A stretch of DNA of 64,000 nt from an uncultured Acetatifactor sp. (GTDB taxonomy: Bacteria > Bacillota > Clostridia > Lachnospirales > Lachnospiraceae): the NCBI GenBank assembly GCA_947625675.1, contig CANQPH010000012.1, positions 1 to 64,000 on the forward strand, read 5' to 3'. Numbering within the stretch: position 1 is the stretch's first letter; every line of letters starts with the position of its first letter. A model generated the notes under the pieces. That model searched no databases. It saw nothing but the letters and a program-made list of their open reading frames with translations, and was not told where the DNA came from. Shown here piece by piece: positions 16,911 to 25,665 of this stretch. The position numbers were made by a program, and so were the translations under genes.

Positions 16911-19900
16911 TTAGGACAGGAAGTCCTTCTCCCGTAAAATAATCATATCCTCTTCATCGTAGCGCTTTGCCAGCAAAATATCGCAAAAATGCTTGACCGT
17001 TTTGCGATTGGCGCTCTTGATGGCTTCATCCACAATGTCCTTGACCTCCATGACAGTCACCGCATGGTCGCTGCTCTGCATATCCTCAATCCTGGTATGC
17101 AAGGCCAGCACGCCGAACTCGTCGATGGAATATTCCCTGTCCCTGGCGTATTTTTTGCCATAGGCCACCAGGGCTTCGTTGCTCAGGGCCTCCAGATCCA
17201 TGCGGGCATTGAAGCATTCCGCCAGCTTTTCGTTCTGGGCCAGGAATTTGTTCATGGCCCGTTTGGTATCTTCCAGAATCACGATGATGCCGGTGGATTC
17301 CTTCTGAAGATTCTTGTACATTTCATCCGCAGTTTTCCGATCTATGCCGGAAGCCTTCTGGATGATAAGTGCACCGTTGGTCATCTGCTCCATGATCTTG
17401 GACACGTCCTCCCCGTTCAGGGCCGCACCGGAAATTTTGGCCGTTTTCCCGGAAAAGTTCGTATCGGACAGCTGTATATCGACTACAATATTTTTCGCCA
17501 GGGTAAAGGTATCCAGGCCTTCGTCACCGGTCAAAATCACGTTGCCCGTATACGCCGCCAGGCTTACGCTGTCCAGCACCTTCACCAGCTTCTCATAATC
17601 GGAAGAGTTCTGCAGATAAGGTGCGAACAGTTCCCTTTCCTCTCTGGTCAAATCCCGCACATGGGCCTTGTCACGTTCCACGGGAGCGGCGGAGGGCTGG
17701 GGCATCTTTTTCCCAGGCTCTGCCTTGGGCTCCGCCTTGGGCTCTGCCTTGGATTCTCCCTTAACCTCCGCTTCGGGAGCTTCTGCGGGCTCCGACTCTT
17801 CGGCAGCCGGTTCCCCTCCAATCTCCCCTTCCACTTCTTCCGCAGCCTCGGATTCTTCTATGGATTCAGGCTCTTCTGCAGGCTCCGCCTCGGACTCGGC
17901 TTCAAGTTCCTCCACGTCCTCATCCGGTTCGACATCCGTCTTTTCCTGATAATCCTTATTCTGGTTCTTCTCCCATTCCTTCAACACGTCGGCAATGGTG
18001 AGCTGCCCGGTAATCTGCTTTTCTACCTTTTCCTGCTCTTCCAGCACCAAGCTGATCTGTCCATCGGATTCCTGGGAAAGCACCTCCGCCAACTTTTCCG
18101 GTAATTCCACCGGAAGGGGCAGCTCCTCTTGAGAAGGCTGTTCCTCTGGAAGGGACATTTCCCCCGGGAACGGCAGCTCTTCCTGGGAAGGCAATTCTTC
18201 TTGAGAAGGCAATTCTTCTTGAGAAGGCAATCCTTCTTGGGATGACAATCCTTCTTGGGAAGGCAGTTCCTCCTGCGTTAGTTCTTCTTCCTGAGGTACA
18301 GGCTGGGATTCCTCCCCTTCGGCATAAAACTCTTCCTCAACGTAGGGCTCCTCCGGCTGGGATTCCTCCCCCTCGGCATAGAACTCTTCCTCAACGTAGG
18401 GCTCTTCCGGCTGGGATTCCTCCCCCTCTGCATAAAATTCTTCCTCAACGTAAGGCTCTTCCTCCGAAATCGTCTCTTCAGAAGTTTCTTCCTCTTGGAA
18501 GGATTCCTCTTCCCCCAGAACTTCCTTCAATCCCTCTGCGATCTCCTTCTGCAGGTTAATCGTATTGTAGGGACTGACATCCACAGTTTTGACCTGGATC
18601 TCCGGCTCTTCTTCAGGAGTCTCCATCGCCTCGGACTCCGCAGGCTTCTCCGGCGCCAAGGCCGCTTCCACCTTCCGAACGAAGTCCTCTCCATAAACCT
18701 GAGTGGGCGCTTTCAGAACATCCTCGTCCACAGAAGAGCTTTCCCTCGCTTCCTCACGAATCATCTGCACGGTGTCTTGATTTGACAATGCTTCCGCCGA
18801 ACCGTCCGCCGAATCTTCTTCGTCCGCAACCGCAAAAGGATCCTCCCACTCGAGCTCTTCCCCATCTTCCGCAGGATATTCCTCTGATTCTTCCAAATTC
18901 TGCTCCGGATCGTATTCCCCCTCCAACTCGCCGCCAGTTTCTATAGCATATTCTGCTTCTAAATTCTCATCCGTTTCCGGAGCATATTCCCCTTCCGGCG
19001 CTCCGTCAGCATCCGAAACATATTCTCCTTCAGGCTCCCCATCAGCGTCCGAATAATATTCCCCCTCGGGCTCCCCGTCTGCGTCCGGATAATATCCCTC
19101 TTCCGGCTCCCCGTCTGTGTTCGGGTAATATCCCTCTTCCGGTTCCCCGTCTGCGTCCGGAACATATTCCCCTTCAGGCACTCCATCCGTTTCCGGATAA
19201 TATTCCCCTTCGGACTCTCCCTCCGCTTCCGGATAATACTCCCCATCCGTCTCCGGATTGTATTCCTCCTCCGGCATGGACTCTTCCAGGGAAGACACCT
19301 CTTCTTCGGACTGCTCCGTCTCAAATTCCTGTTCTTCCTCCGGCTCCTCTTCCTCCACGTAAATCGGTTCCGGCTGGAAACGGTTGTTGTAGGTGCCCTG
19401 CTGCTGAGGGGTCAGCGGCTCATGAAGCATCTTTAACTCCATGGCCTTGATCACATATTTTCCCTCTCCAAACCAGAGAATCAGCTCGTCACACTCTTCC
19501 ACGCACTTGGTGGACAGTCCCACCCGATGGTAAAGATAAGCCAGCTCATAAGCCCACTTCTCACGGTACTCCCGTTTTTTATATTCCTCCAAGACGGCGA
19601 TCCGCTCCTCCAGGCTCACGTCCTGGGCCTCATACAATTTATACTGCAAAATATATCTGGCCGCATCCTTGGGCGCCGCCTGCACAAATTCCTTGTAATA
19701 TTCCACGGCCTGCACGAACTCTTCCATCTTGATGGAAAGCTCACACAGAGAATAACAGATGGACCGGCCGCCGGGATGCCGCTCATAGGCCAGCAATAAA
19801 AGATCTCGGGCATCCTCATATCTCCTGTTGATTTTGTACAGATCACTGACCATACAAAGCATTGCGGCGCTTCTGACCCGGCGCCAATCTATGGTATCCG

Positions 19901-19985
19901 CAATCTCGGCCGCCTGGACATATTCTTTTTCCGATATCAACGCTTTTATCTGTTCCGATCTCACTTTGTACTCATACTTATCCAA
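16911..19985 (-). CDS. Large TPR / acidic tandem-repeat / degenerate AAA+ protein
   Basis: This protein of about 1,024 residues has three parts. Residues 1-220 are TPR-like helices (EYVQAAEIADTIDW, YEDARDLLLLAYERHPGG, FVQAVEYYKEFVQAAP). Residues about 225-750 are strongly acidic with three repeat families: about ten 12-residue units like GYYPDADGEPEG, three near-identical 18-residue units containing EEPYVEEEFYAEGEESQP, and 6-residue PSQEEL units. The last 270 residues resemble an AAA+ ATPase of the CbbX/SpoVK type, but Walker A is GDEGLDTF (no GKT) and Walker B ALIIQKA (no DE), so ATP hydrolysis is unlikely. The TTG at 19985 has GGGAG upstream; TTG at 20006 is the alternative. Function is unknown; scaffold or regulator is inference. 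Confidence 0.75.
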   Translation of the reverse strand: MDKYEYKVRSEQIKALISEKEYVQAAEIADTIDWRRVRSAAMLCMVSDLYKINRRYEDARDLLLLAYERHPGGRSICYSLCELSIKMEEFVQAVEYYKEFVQAAPKDAARYILQYKLYEAQDVSLEERIAVLEEYKKREYREKWAYELAYLYHRVGLSTKCVEECDELILWFGEGKYVIKAMELKMLHEPLTPQQQGTYNNRFQPEPIYVEEEEPEEEQEFETEQSEEEVSSLEESMPEEEYNPETDGEYYPEAEGESEGEYYPETDGVPEGEYVPDADGEPEEGYYPNTDGEPEEGYYPDADGEPEGEYYSDADGEPEGEYVSDADGAPEGEYAPETDENLEAEYAIETGGELEGEYDPEQNLEESEEYPAEDGEELEWEDPFAVADEEDSADGSAEALSNQDTVQMIREEARESSSVDEDVLKAPTQVYGEDFVRKVEAALAPEKPAESEAMETPEEEPEIQVKTVDVSPYNTINLQKEIAEGLKEVLGEEESFQEEETSEETISEEEPYVEEEFYAEGEESQPEEPYVEEEFYAEGEESQPEEPYVEEEFYAEGEESQPVPQEEELTQEELPSQEGLSSQEGLPSQEELPSQEELPSQEELPFPGEMSLPEEQPSQEELPLPVELPEKLAEVLSQESDGQISLVLEEQEKVEKQITGQLTIADVLKEWEKNQNKDYQEKTDVEPDEDVEELEAESEAEPAEEPESIEESEAAEEVEGEIGGEPAAEESEPAEAPEAEVKGESKAEPKAEPKAEPGKKMPQPSAAPVERDKAHVRDLTREERELFAPYLQNSSDYEKLVKVLDSVSLAAYTGNVILTGDEGLDTFTLAKNIVVDIQLSDTNFSGKTAKISGAALNGEDVSKIMEQMTNGALIIQKASGIDRKTADEMYKNLQKESTGIIVILEDTKRAMNKFLAQNEKLAECFNARMDLEALSNEALVAYGKKYARDREYSIDEFGVLALHTRIEDMQSSDHAVTVMEVKDIVDEAIKSANRKTVKHFCDILLAKRYDEEDMIILREKDFLS

Positions 19986-20070
19986 GGTATCCCGCTCCCT
20001 ATTCAAAATCGTTTTTAATTATCGGTTATCCTGATCTGTCCTGACTAAAAAAAGCCATCAATCTAGTGTA

Positions 20071-20931
20071 TCACGGTTTTAACAGGTTTGCAAGTGCCGC
20101 AAACCGTTCCAATGAAAAAGATTCGCCCCGAACCAGGGGAGATTCCCCCATTTTTTCCAGCGCTTCCACAATTTTATCCTTGGACAGCCCCAGCTCCCGG
20201 GCATTTCCCAATCCATTGACCAAGGTTTTGCGTCTCTGATTAAAAGAAGCCCGAATCAATGCGAACATGAACTTTTCATCCCTCACTGCGACGGGAGGTT
20301 CCCCGTACCGAGTCAGACGGACCACCGCACTGCCCACGGTGGGTCTGGGCAAAAAGCAGTTGGGAGGCACATTGGCCACGATTTCAGGTTCGGCATAATA
20401 CTGTACCGCCAGGGAAAGGGCTCCATATTCCTTGGTGCCGGGTTTCGCCTGCATCCGCTCCGCCACTTCCTTCTGCACCATGATCGTGATATCCGACAAC
20501 GGCACGCCGCTTTCCAACAGCTGCATAATGATGGGCGTGGTAATATAATAGGGCAGATTGGCCACCACCTTGACGGGCCTTCCAGCGTTTTTTTCCATGA
20601 CAAGCTGCGGGATATCCATCTTCAAAATATCCTGATTGAGAATGGTCACGTTGCCGTAAGCGGAAAGAGTCTCCTCCAAAATCGGAATCAAATCCTTGTC
20701 GATCTCCACGGCGATCACCTCTCGGGCGCTTTCCGCCAGATACTGGGTCATGGCGCCCAGACCCGGGCCGATCTCCAGCACGCAGTCCTCCTTCGTGACC
20801 CGGGCCGCCTGAACGATCTTCTCCAACACTCTCGTATCTATGAGAAAATTCTGCCCAAACTTTTTTTGAATATGAAATTGATGCTTCTGGAGAACCGCTA
20901 TGGTATTCTGAGGCATTCCTAACGTCGCCAT
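20071..20931 (-). CDS. rsmA: 16S rRNA (adenine(1518)-N(6)/adenine(1519)-N(6))-dimethyltransferase
   Basis: The 286-residue KsgA/RsmA methyltransferase dimethylates two adenines near the 3' end of 16S rRNA using S-adenosylmethionine, late in small-subunit assembly. Motifs: KKFGQNFLID near residue 24, SAM-binding VLEIGPGLGAMTQYLA near 55, and the NLPYYITTPII adenine-binding motif near 125. RASFNQRRKTLVNGL near 230 is typical of the C-terminal domain. The ATG has GGAG seven bases upstream. A short tandem repeat of GCGCACAG-like words lies upstream, at 20975-21025. Confidence 0.96.
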   Translation of the reverse strand: MATLGMPQNTIAVLQKHQFHIQKKFGQNFLIDTRVLEKIVQAARVTKEDCVLEIGPGLGAMTQYLAESAREVIAVEIDKDLIPILEETLSAYGNVTILNQDILKMDIPQLVMEKNAGRPVKVVANLPYYITTPIIMQLLESGVPLSDITIMVQKEVAERMQAKPGTKEYGALSLAVQYYAEPEIVANVPPNCFLPRPTVGSAVVRLTRYGEPPVAVRDEKFMFALIRASFNQRRKTLVNGLGNARELGLSKDKIVEALEKMGESPLVRGESFSLERFAALANLLKP

Positions 20932-20974
20932 CTCATCTCTCCGTTTCTATATGTCGGCCGCCCTCCCGCCATGC

Positions 20975-21025
20975 CTGGCGCACAGGGTGCACTGTACGCA
21001 CAGCGTGCGCAATATGTGCGTCAGC
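20975..21025. repeat. Short tandem repeat between rsmA and the DHHW gene
   Basis: GCGCACAGGGTGC, CGCACAGCGTGCGC and GTGCGTC recur with a spacing near 20 bp just upstream of the rsmA start. The copies are degenerate and rich in GTGC/GCAC self-complementary words. Confidence 0.45.
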
Positions 21026-22144
21026 CTAATAATACTGGAAATCTTCTATAAAATGAATGCAATTATACAGCACCAGCACGTCCGTCCTCTCCCCCATGTA
21101 GGGATCCATGAGCTGGGCCAGCCTGCCATTGTAGTAACGCAAATCCACCACGTATATTTTTTCATAATGGGCCGTAAGCAAGGGAATCAGGCAGTTGGCA
21201 TAGGAATCCTTGAGCACGAACAGCTCCCGGCCGTTCTCGTACCCGGTCTCGATCTCCACGAAGCCGTGATTGTCGTCCAGGAAAAAGCCGTACTGATTCT
21301 TGCCCTCCAGATAAGAAGTCTCATACAAAGAATCCCGCACGACATTGTAATCGTAGGTCACCTTCACTTTCCGGGCAAGGGTCTGGGGAAAATACTGGAT
21401 TTTATCCTCTTTCACCGGAAGATTGAGTTTGGAATGCAGCGTGCCTAGAAAGGTATCGGACACCACGGCCATTTCCAGAGGGTCATAGCGCACCGGCGTC
21501 AGGTTGTGCGTGTGGGATTTCCAGGCCTCATAACCGTAGTAGGCCCCCAGACTGGTCCAGTGATGATCCGTGCGGTAATAGATCTCTTCCTCTTTGTGCT
21601 TCTCAAGCTCCCCCGCCGCATCGATATAGGCCTCCTCCCCGATGCAGGCACGCACCTGTTCCAGGAAGGCCAGCTGATCGAAATAAGGGGCGAACTTCGG
21701 CATTTTTTCCGTCAAAACATTGTCCGCCGTGGGCACCAGCATGACCTTCGCATCGTACTGCCGCACCAGGGCCTCCAGGAGGGCCAGCTTCTTCTCCACC
21801 TTCTCCGGGGCGCAATTTTCCGGCAGATGCTGCTCAAACAGATAGTCGTCCTTTCCCAGGTAAACCCCGCCCACTTCCCGGCGCTGCATCACCACTTCAC
21901 TCCTGGTCTTCAGTTCAATCCAGTTATCCCGGGCCACGAACTGATCGGACACATATTTCTCATAATCTTCCATAAATTTCCCGTCGAGCAGGGTTTCCCG
22001 GCTCAAGGCGGGCCTTTGCTGCAAAAGACGGTTCTCATTTTCCGAAAAAAGTCTGTCCTTTTGGACGCAATCCCCGACAATAAGCAGGATCATGATCAGA
22101 CACAAAAATCCTACCGTCAGTCTCGCATCCTTCTTGTCATCCAT
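21026..22144 (-). CDS. DHHW family protein (AlgJ/AlgX-like, SGNH fold)
   Basis: The 372-residue protein has one N-terminal membrane anchor (LTVGFLCLIMILLIVGDCV) and an extracytoplasmic domain with the name-giving motif YRTDHHWTSLGAYYGYEAW near residue 180. FVLKDSYANCLIPLL near 325 supplies the expected Ser of the SGNH fold. DHHW proteins work with MBOAT O-acyltransferases to acetylate extracellular polysaccharides. The ATG at 22144 has AAGGAGG eight bases upstream. The MBOAT gene ends 181 bp upstream on the same strand, separated by a tandem repeat region. The polymer is unknown. Confidence 0.85.
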   Translation of the reverse strand: MDDKKDARLTVGFLCLIMILLIVGDCVQKDRLFSENENRLLQQRPALSRETLLDGKFMEDYEKYVSDQFVARDNWIELKTRSEVVMQRREVGGVYLGKDDYLFEQHLPENCAPEKVEKKLALLEALVRQYDAKVMLVPTADNVLTEKMPKFAPYFDQLAFLEQVRACIGEEAYIDAAGELEKHKEEEIYYRTDHHWTSLGAYYGYEAWKSHTHNLTPVRYDPLEMAVVSDTFLGTLHSKLNLPVKEDKIQYFPQTLARKVKVTYDYNVVRDSLYETSYLEGKNQYGFFLDDNHGFVEIETGYENGRELFVLKDSYANCLIPLLTAHYEKIYVVDLRYYNGRLAQLMDPYMGERTDVLVLYNCIHFIEDFQYY

Positions 22145-22199
22145 GAAAACCGCCTCCTTTCTTTCCAAAAATTTCCGTTCAGGCTTCCCTTCCCGGCCG

Positions 22200-22322
22200 C
22201 CCGGTTTGCGCCCAAATCTACCTGCCAGATGCCCGGCTTACATCCAACCAGCTTGCCAAACACCCGGCCAACGCCCATTCCGCTTCCAGATTACCCGACT
22301 TGCGTCAACCAATCTCCACCCT
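22200..22322. repeat. Four degenerate 31-bp tandem repeats upstream of the DHHW gene
   Basis: Units begin at 22200, 22232, 22263 and 22294 with CCCGGTTTGCG, CCCGGCTTACA, CCCGGCCAACG and CCCGACTTGCG, and most share a following TTCCAGAT-like segment. The array fills most of the gap between the MBOAT stop and the DHHW start. Confidence 0.65.
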
Positions 22323-22325
22323 TCC

Positions 22326-23762
22326 TCAGAATCGGAAATATAGGAACGGATTATAGGACGCATCCACGATATAAGCCACGGAAGCCAGCAAAAGCAGGGC
22401 CGGAACCACCTTCTGCACCAGCCTGCGCACCGCAATCCCCAGTCCCGTGGCGCTTCTGTCCATGGCCTCCCCCAGGCGGTGCATGACCGGAGTGGCAAAA
22501 AACAGGGACAACGCCAACACTACCGCATACTGCAGCAGCAAATATATAGTCCTCCCATCATACCACGCCCGGGCTCCCTGCCCAAACATGGCCTGCAGAT
22601 AGGCTGTCACCGAATCCAAGGACTCCAGCTGGAAAAACACCCAGCCCACCAGAACCACCCCCATGGAGTAGGCCCAGCCCACGATCCTGGGCAAAAATTT
22701 CAAAACTTTTCCCAATATGATCTTTTCCAAAATCAGGAAAAGAGCGAACCACAGGCCCCAAAGCAGGAAGTTCCAGCCTGCGCCGTGCCAGATCCCGGTG
22801 AGCATCCAGACCACCAGGATGTTGAACAGCTGCCTGGGCAGGCCCCTGCGGTTTCCCCCCAGGGGAATGTACACGTACTCCCGAAACCAGCTCCCCAAGG
22901 TCATGTGCCACCGGCGCCAGAATTCCGTAATGGAAGAGGAAATATACGGGTGATTGAAATTTTCCGGGAAACGGAAGCCCAGAATGGCCCCCAGGCCGAT
23001 GGCCATGTCGGAGTACCCGGAGAAATCAAAATAGATCTGCAGGGCGAAGGCTGCGATGCCCAGCCAGGCCGTCAGCACGCTTAAGCTCCCGTAATCCAGG
23101 GCGGAAATCTCCTCCCAGAGCATCCCGATGTTGTTGGCCAGAAGCACCTTCTTGGCCAGGCCGGCGATAAACCGGCGGGCGCCGTAGCTGATATCCTGCC
23201 AATCCGCCTTTCTGTCGTGGAGCTCCTTTTCCACCTTCGTATACACCACGATGGGCCCGGCGATGAGCTGGGGAAACATGGTCACGAACACGGCAAAATC
23301 CAGGAGATTTCGCTGCACCCTGGCCTTGCCCCGGTACACGTCGATGGTGTAGGACATGGTCTGGAAGGTATAAAAGGAAATGCCGATGGGCAACCCCAGT
23401 TCCAGAAGCGGAATCCGGAGCCCCGTCAGCGCATTTACCGTTCCGATTAAAAAATCCGCATACTTAAAAAATCCCAGCACCAACAGATTGATGCACAGCG
23501 AGGACGCCAGAAGCCAACGACGTCCTTTTTGGCTCCGGCAGGCATCGATGGCCCGCCCATGGAGATAATCCGACATAGTGGAAAAAAGCATCAGCAGCAC
23601 GTAGACAGGCTCCCCCCAGGCATAAAAAACAAGGCTGGCCAAAAAAAGGATGAGGTTTCTCACCCTTTGGGCAGCCTTGCCGGGGCACAAATATGTTGCG
23701 AAATAACAGATCAACACGATCGGCAAAAACCGAAATAAGAACACAATACTGCTGAAAACCAT
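22326..23762 (-). CDS. MBOAT family O-acyltransferase (AlgI-like)
   Basis: This 478-residue polytopic membrane protein is an O-acyltransferase of the AlgI/DltB type. Signature regions are WHMTLGSWFREYVYIPLGGN (near residue 292) and the catalytic-histidine segment GIWHGAGWNFLLWGL (near 327), plus QIYFDFSGYSDMAIGLG. It should pass acyl groups across the membrane for modification of a surface polymer, with the DHHW protein. The ORF ends 181 bp before the DHHW start and begins 13 bp after the DUF4358 stop, so DUF4358, MBOAT and DHHW are probably cotranscribed. Substrate unknown. Confidence 0.93.
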   Translation of the reverse strand: MVFSSIVFLFRFLPIVLICYFATYLCPGKAAQRVRNLILFLASLVFYAWGEPVYVLLMLFSTMSDYLHGRAIDACRSQKGRRWLLASSLCINLLVLGFFKYADFLIGTVNALTGLRIPLLELGLPIGISFYTFQTMSYTIDVYRGKARVQRNLLDFAVFVTMFPQLIAGPIVVYTKVEKELHDRKADWQDISYGARRFIAGLAKKVLLANNIGMLWEEISALDYGSLSVLTAWLGIAAFALQIYFDFSGYSDMAIGLGAILGFRFPENFNHPYISSSITEFWRRWHMTLGSWFREYVYIPLGGNRRGLPRQLFNILVVWMLTGIWHGAGWNFLLWGLWFALFLILEKIILGKVLKFLPRIVGWAYSMGVVLVGWVFFQLESLDSVTAYLQAMFGQGARAWYDGRTIYLLLQYAVVLALSLFFATPVMHRLGEAMDRSATGLGIAVRRLVQKVVPALLLLASVAYIVDASYNPFLYFRF

Positions 23763-23775
23763 CCTGCACCCCCGC

Positions 23776-24342
23776 TTATTGCGTCACAACTCCCTTAATG
23801 GCATCCAGCGCAAGCTGATTTTGCTCCTGGCAATGGGCGATCACGGCTTCGTCCCCCTGGTCCAGAAGATCCATCACGTCCCCGCCCAGCATCACCAGGC
23901 ACACGTAATTTCCATAAGTTTCCATCATTGCGGCCTGAATCTTCCCCAGGTTCTGAGGGTACTGCATGGTGTCGCCCTTCTGTCCTTCCAGGTAAGTGTT
24001 CAATGCGGCCTCCACGTCCGCCACCTTGTCCGCCTTCGCCTTCACCACCAGGATCTTGTCCGCATTGGTGTTGATCATAGGCATTTCCCCATAATAATCG
24101 TCATACAGGTCGGCGGACACGCCGAAAAGTCCCTCCAAGACTTCCGCCTCCACGGTGGAATTCGGAAAATAATTGTCCCCCAGGGCGTCCACCACGGCCT
24201 GACGGATGGTGTCCATGGCCACGTCCTTCACTTCCAGGCCCTCACCGCCCGCACCGCTTCCCGCCGATTCATCCTTCCCGCCGCAGGCGGCCAAGGCCCC
24301 GCACAACATCAATGTACACAACAATGCAACCCACTTTTTCAT
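23776..24342 (-). CDS. DUF4358 lipoprotein
   Basis: This 188-residue lipoprotein has a signal peptide with lipobox LAACGGKDE (Cys20). The mature part fits DUF4358, which I recognise as commonly neighbouring MBOAT/DHHW pairs in Clostridia; typical segments are YYGEMPMINTNADKILVVKA and DVEAALNTYLEGQKGDT. No catalytic motif was seen. It is the first of the three-gene acylation cluster, 13 bp before the MBOAT gene and 29 bp after the D,D-carboxypeptidase. A role in polymer acylation is inferred from context only. Confidence 0.85.
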   Translation of the reverse strand: MKKWVALLCTLMLCGALAACGGKDESAGSGAGGEGLEVKDVAMDTIRQAVVDALGDNYFPNSTVEAEVLEGLFGVSADLYDDYYGEMPMINTNADKILVVKAKADKVADVEAALNTYLEGQKGDTMQYPQNLGKIQAAMMETYGNYVCLVMLGGDVMDLLDQGDEAVIAHCQEQNQLALDAIKGVVTQ

Positions 24343-24371
24343 AGCTTTCCCCCTTTTTATTTGGAAGTTTT

Positions 24372-25589
24372 TTATTGGGAAATATAACTGTTATAGATCT
24401 CCACCTGGTCATAAATGCACCGCCAGCTGCTGGTAGAGCCCGCCGTAACGCAAATATAAGGCGTTCCGTCCGCATATTCCTCATAGCTCACCGCACAGCT
24501 TCCGGACTGCGCCACGAACCCCGTCTTGCCTCCGACCACCAGGCCCCCGGTATCCTTGTCCTCGATCCTCCGCAGAAACCAGTTGGAGATCAAAAGTCCC
24601 TCCGGATGCTCCGCCGTGGGCGTGGTGTTGTAGGTATGGGCGGACAAAACCTCCCTGCACCACGGATTTTCCATGGCCGCCTTCATGATCACCGCCATGT
24701 CGTACACCGTGCAGTAATGATTCTCGTCATACAGCCCTACGCAGTTGGTGAAATGTGCGCTGTCCGCCAGCCCCAGTTCCTCCAGCTTCTGATTCATCCT
24801 TTCCACAAAGGCCTCGTGGGATCCGGCCACATAAGTCGCCAGGGCCACGGCCGCATCCGCACCGGAAGGAAGGATGGTCCCATAGAACAGATCCCTTACC
24901 GTCACCACCTCTTCCTTGGAAAACCCCACGATGCTGCAATCGTTCACATAAGCGTAATCCGTGATCTCTGCCGTGACAGTAAAGGTGTCCTCCAGATTCT
25001 CTTCGCTGATGGCCTCCGCGGCAACCAGCACCGTCAGCACCTTCGTCATGGAAGCCGGTGAGATCCTGTCATATGCGGCTTTTGCGGCGACGATGGTATT
25101 CGTCTCCGCATTCACCAAGATCGCATGGGGGCTGATGACTTCTTCGCTGTAAATGCTTTTCGTATCGGTTGTTTCTTCAAATTTATATACCTGGGGTTCT
25201 TCTTCCTCCGGCGTCTCCTGCTGGGAGTCGGGGGATATCCCCTCGCCCTGATTTTCTCCTTCCGTTCCTTCCGACACCGTTTCCGGCGGCGTTTCCAACG
25301 ATGCCGCCGACAGCGTCCCTGTTTCCCCAGGCTCTGCGGCAACGCTTCCCGGCTTCTCACCGGTCTCCTCTTCCCCCCTCTGCACCGCTCCTTTTACGCA
25401 GACCCCGATGACGATGCAAAGCAAAATTCCCGCTGCACCCAGACCCAGGGACAGCTTCATGATCTTCCGTTTTCTCTCCCTCTCCCGCTTCTCCCTCTGC
25501 CAACGTTCCCTTCTCCGGGCCCTGCGTTCAAGGTATTCTCTGTCTTCCTCCTCGTCCTCTATGTCAATCTCATCCAAAAATGGCTCCAT
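24372..25589 (-). CDS. D-alanyl-D-alanine carboxypeptidase (peptidase S11)
   Basis: The 405-residue low-molecular-weight penicillin-binding protein trims the terminal D-Ala from peptidoglycan pentapeptides. It has an acidic/basic cytoplasmic N-terminus, a membrane anchor (LSLGLGAAGILLCIVIGVCV), a Glu/Pro/Ser-rich linker, then the catalytic domain: SPASMTKVL (SxxK, near residue 178), NDC in YVNDCSIVGF (SxN equivalent) and KTGFV (KTG, near 355). The anchor is N-terminal rather than the C-terminal amphipathic helix of DacA. The ATG at 25589 follows GAGG. A sigma-A promoter lies at 25617-25645. Confidence 0.9.
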   Translation of the reverse strand: MEPFLDEIDIEDEEEDREYLERRARRRERWQREKRERERKRKIMKLSLGLGAAGILLCIVIGVCVKGAVQRGEEETGEKPGSVAAEPGETGTLSAASLETPPETVSEGTEGENQGEGISPDSQQETPEEEEPQVYKFEETTDTKSIYSEEVISPHAILVNAETNTIVAAKAAYDRISPASMTKVLTVLVAAEAISEENLEDTFTVTAEITDYAYVNDCSIVGFSKEEVVTVRDLFYGTILPSGADAAVALATYVAGSHEAFVERMNQKLEELGLADSAHFTNCVGLYDENHYCTVYDMAVIMKAAMENPWCREVLSAHTYNTTPTAEHPEGLLISNWFLRRIEDKDTGGLVVGGKTGFVAQSGSCAVSYEEYADGTPYICVTAGSTSSWRCIYDQVEIYNSYISQ

Positions 25590-25616
25590 GGACAACCTCT
25601 TTTCCTATTTTTCATT

Positions 25617-25645
25617 ATTATATCGGATATCGGGACATAAATCAA
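25617..25645 (-). promoter_or_regulatory. Sigma-A promoter of the D,D-carboxypeptidase gene
   Basis: On the minus strand TTGATT (25640-25645) and a perfect TATAAT (25617-25622) are separated by 17 bp, 28 bp upstream of the ATG at 25589. The promoter may also feed the acylation genes downstream. Confidence 0.75.
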
Positions 25646-25665
25646 GGAGCATTTCTTCCGTACAT

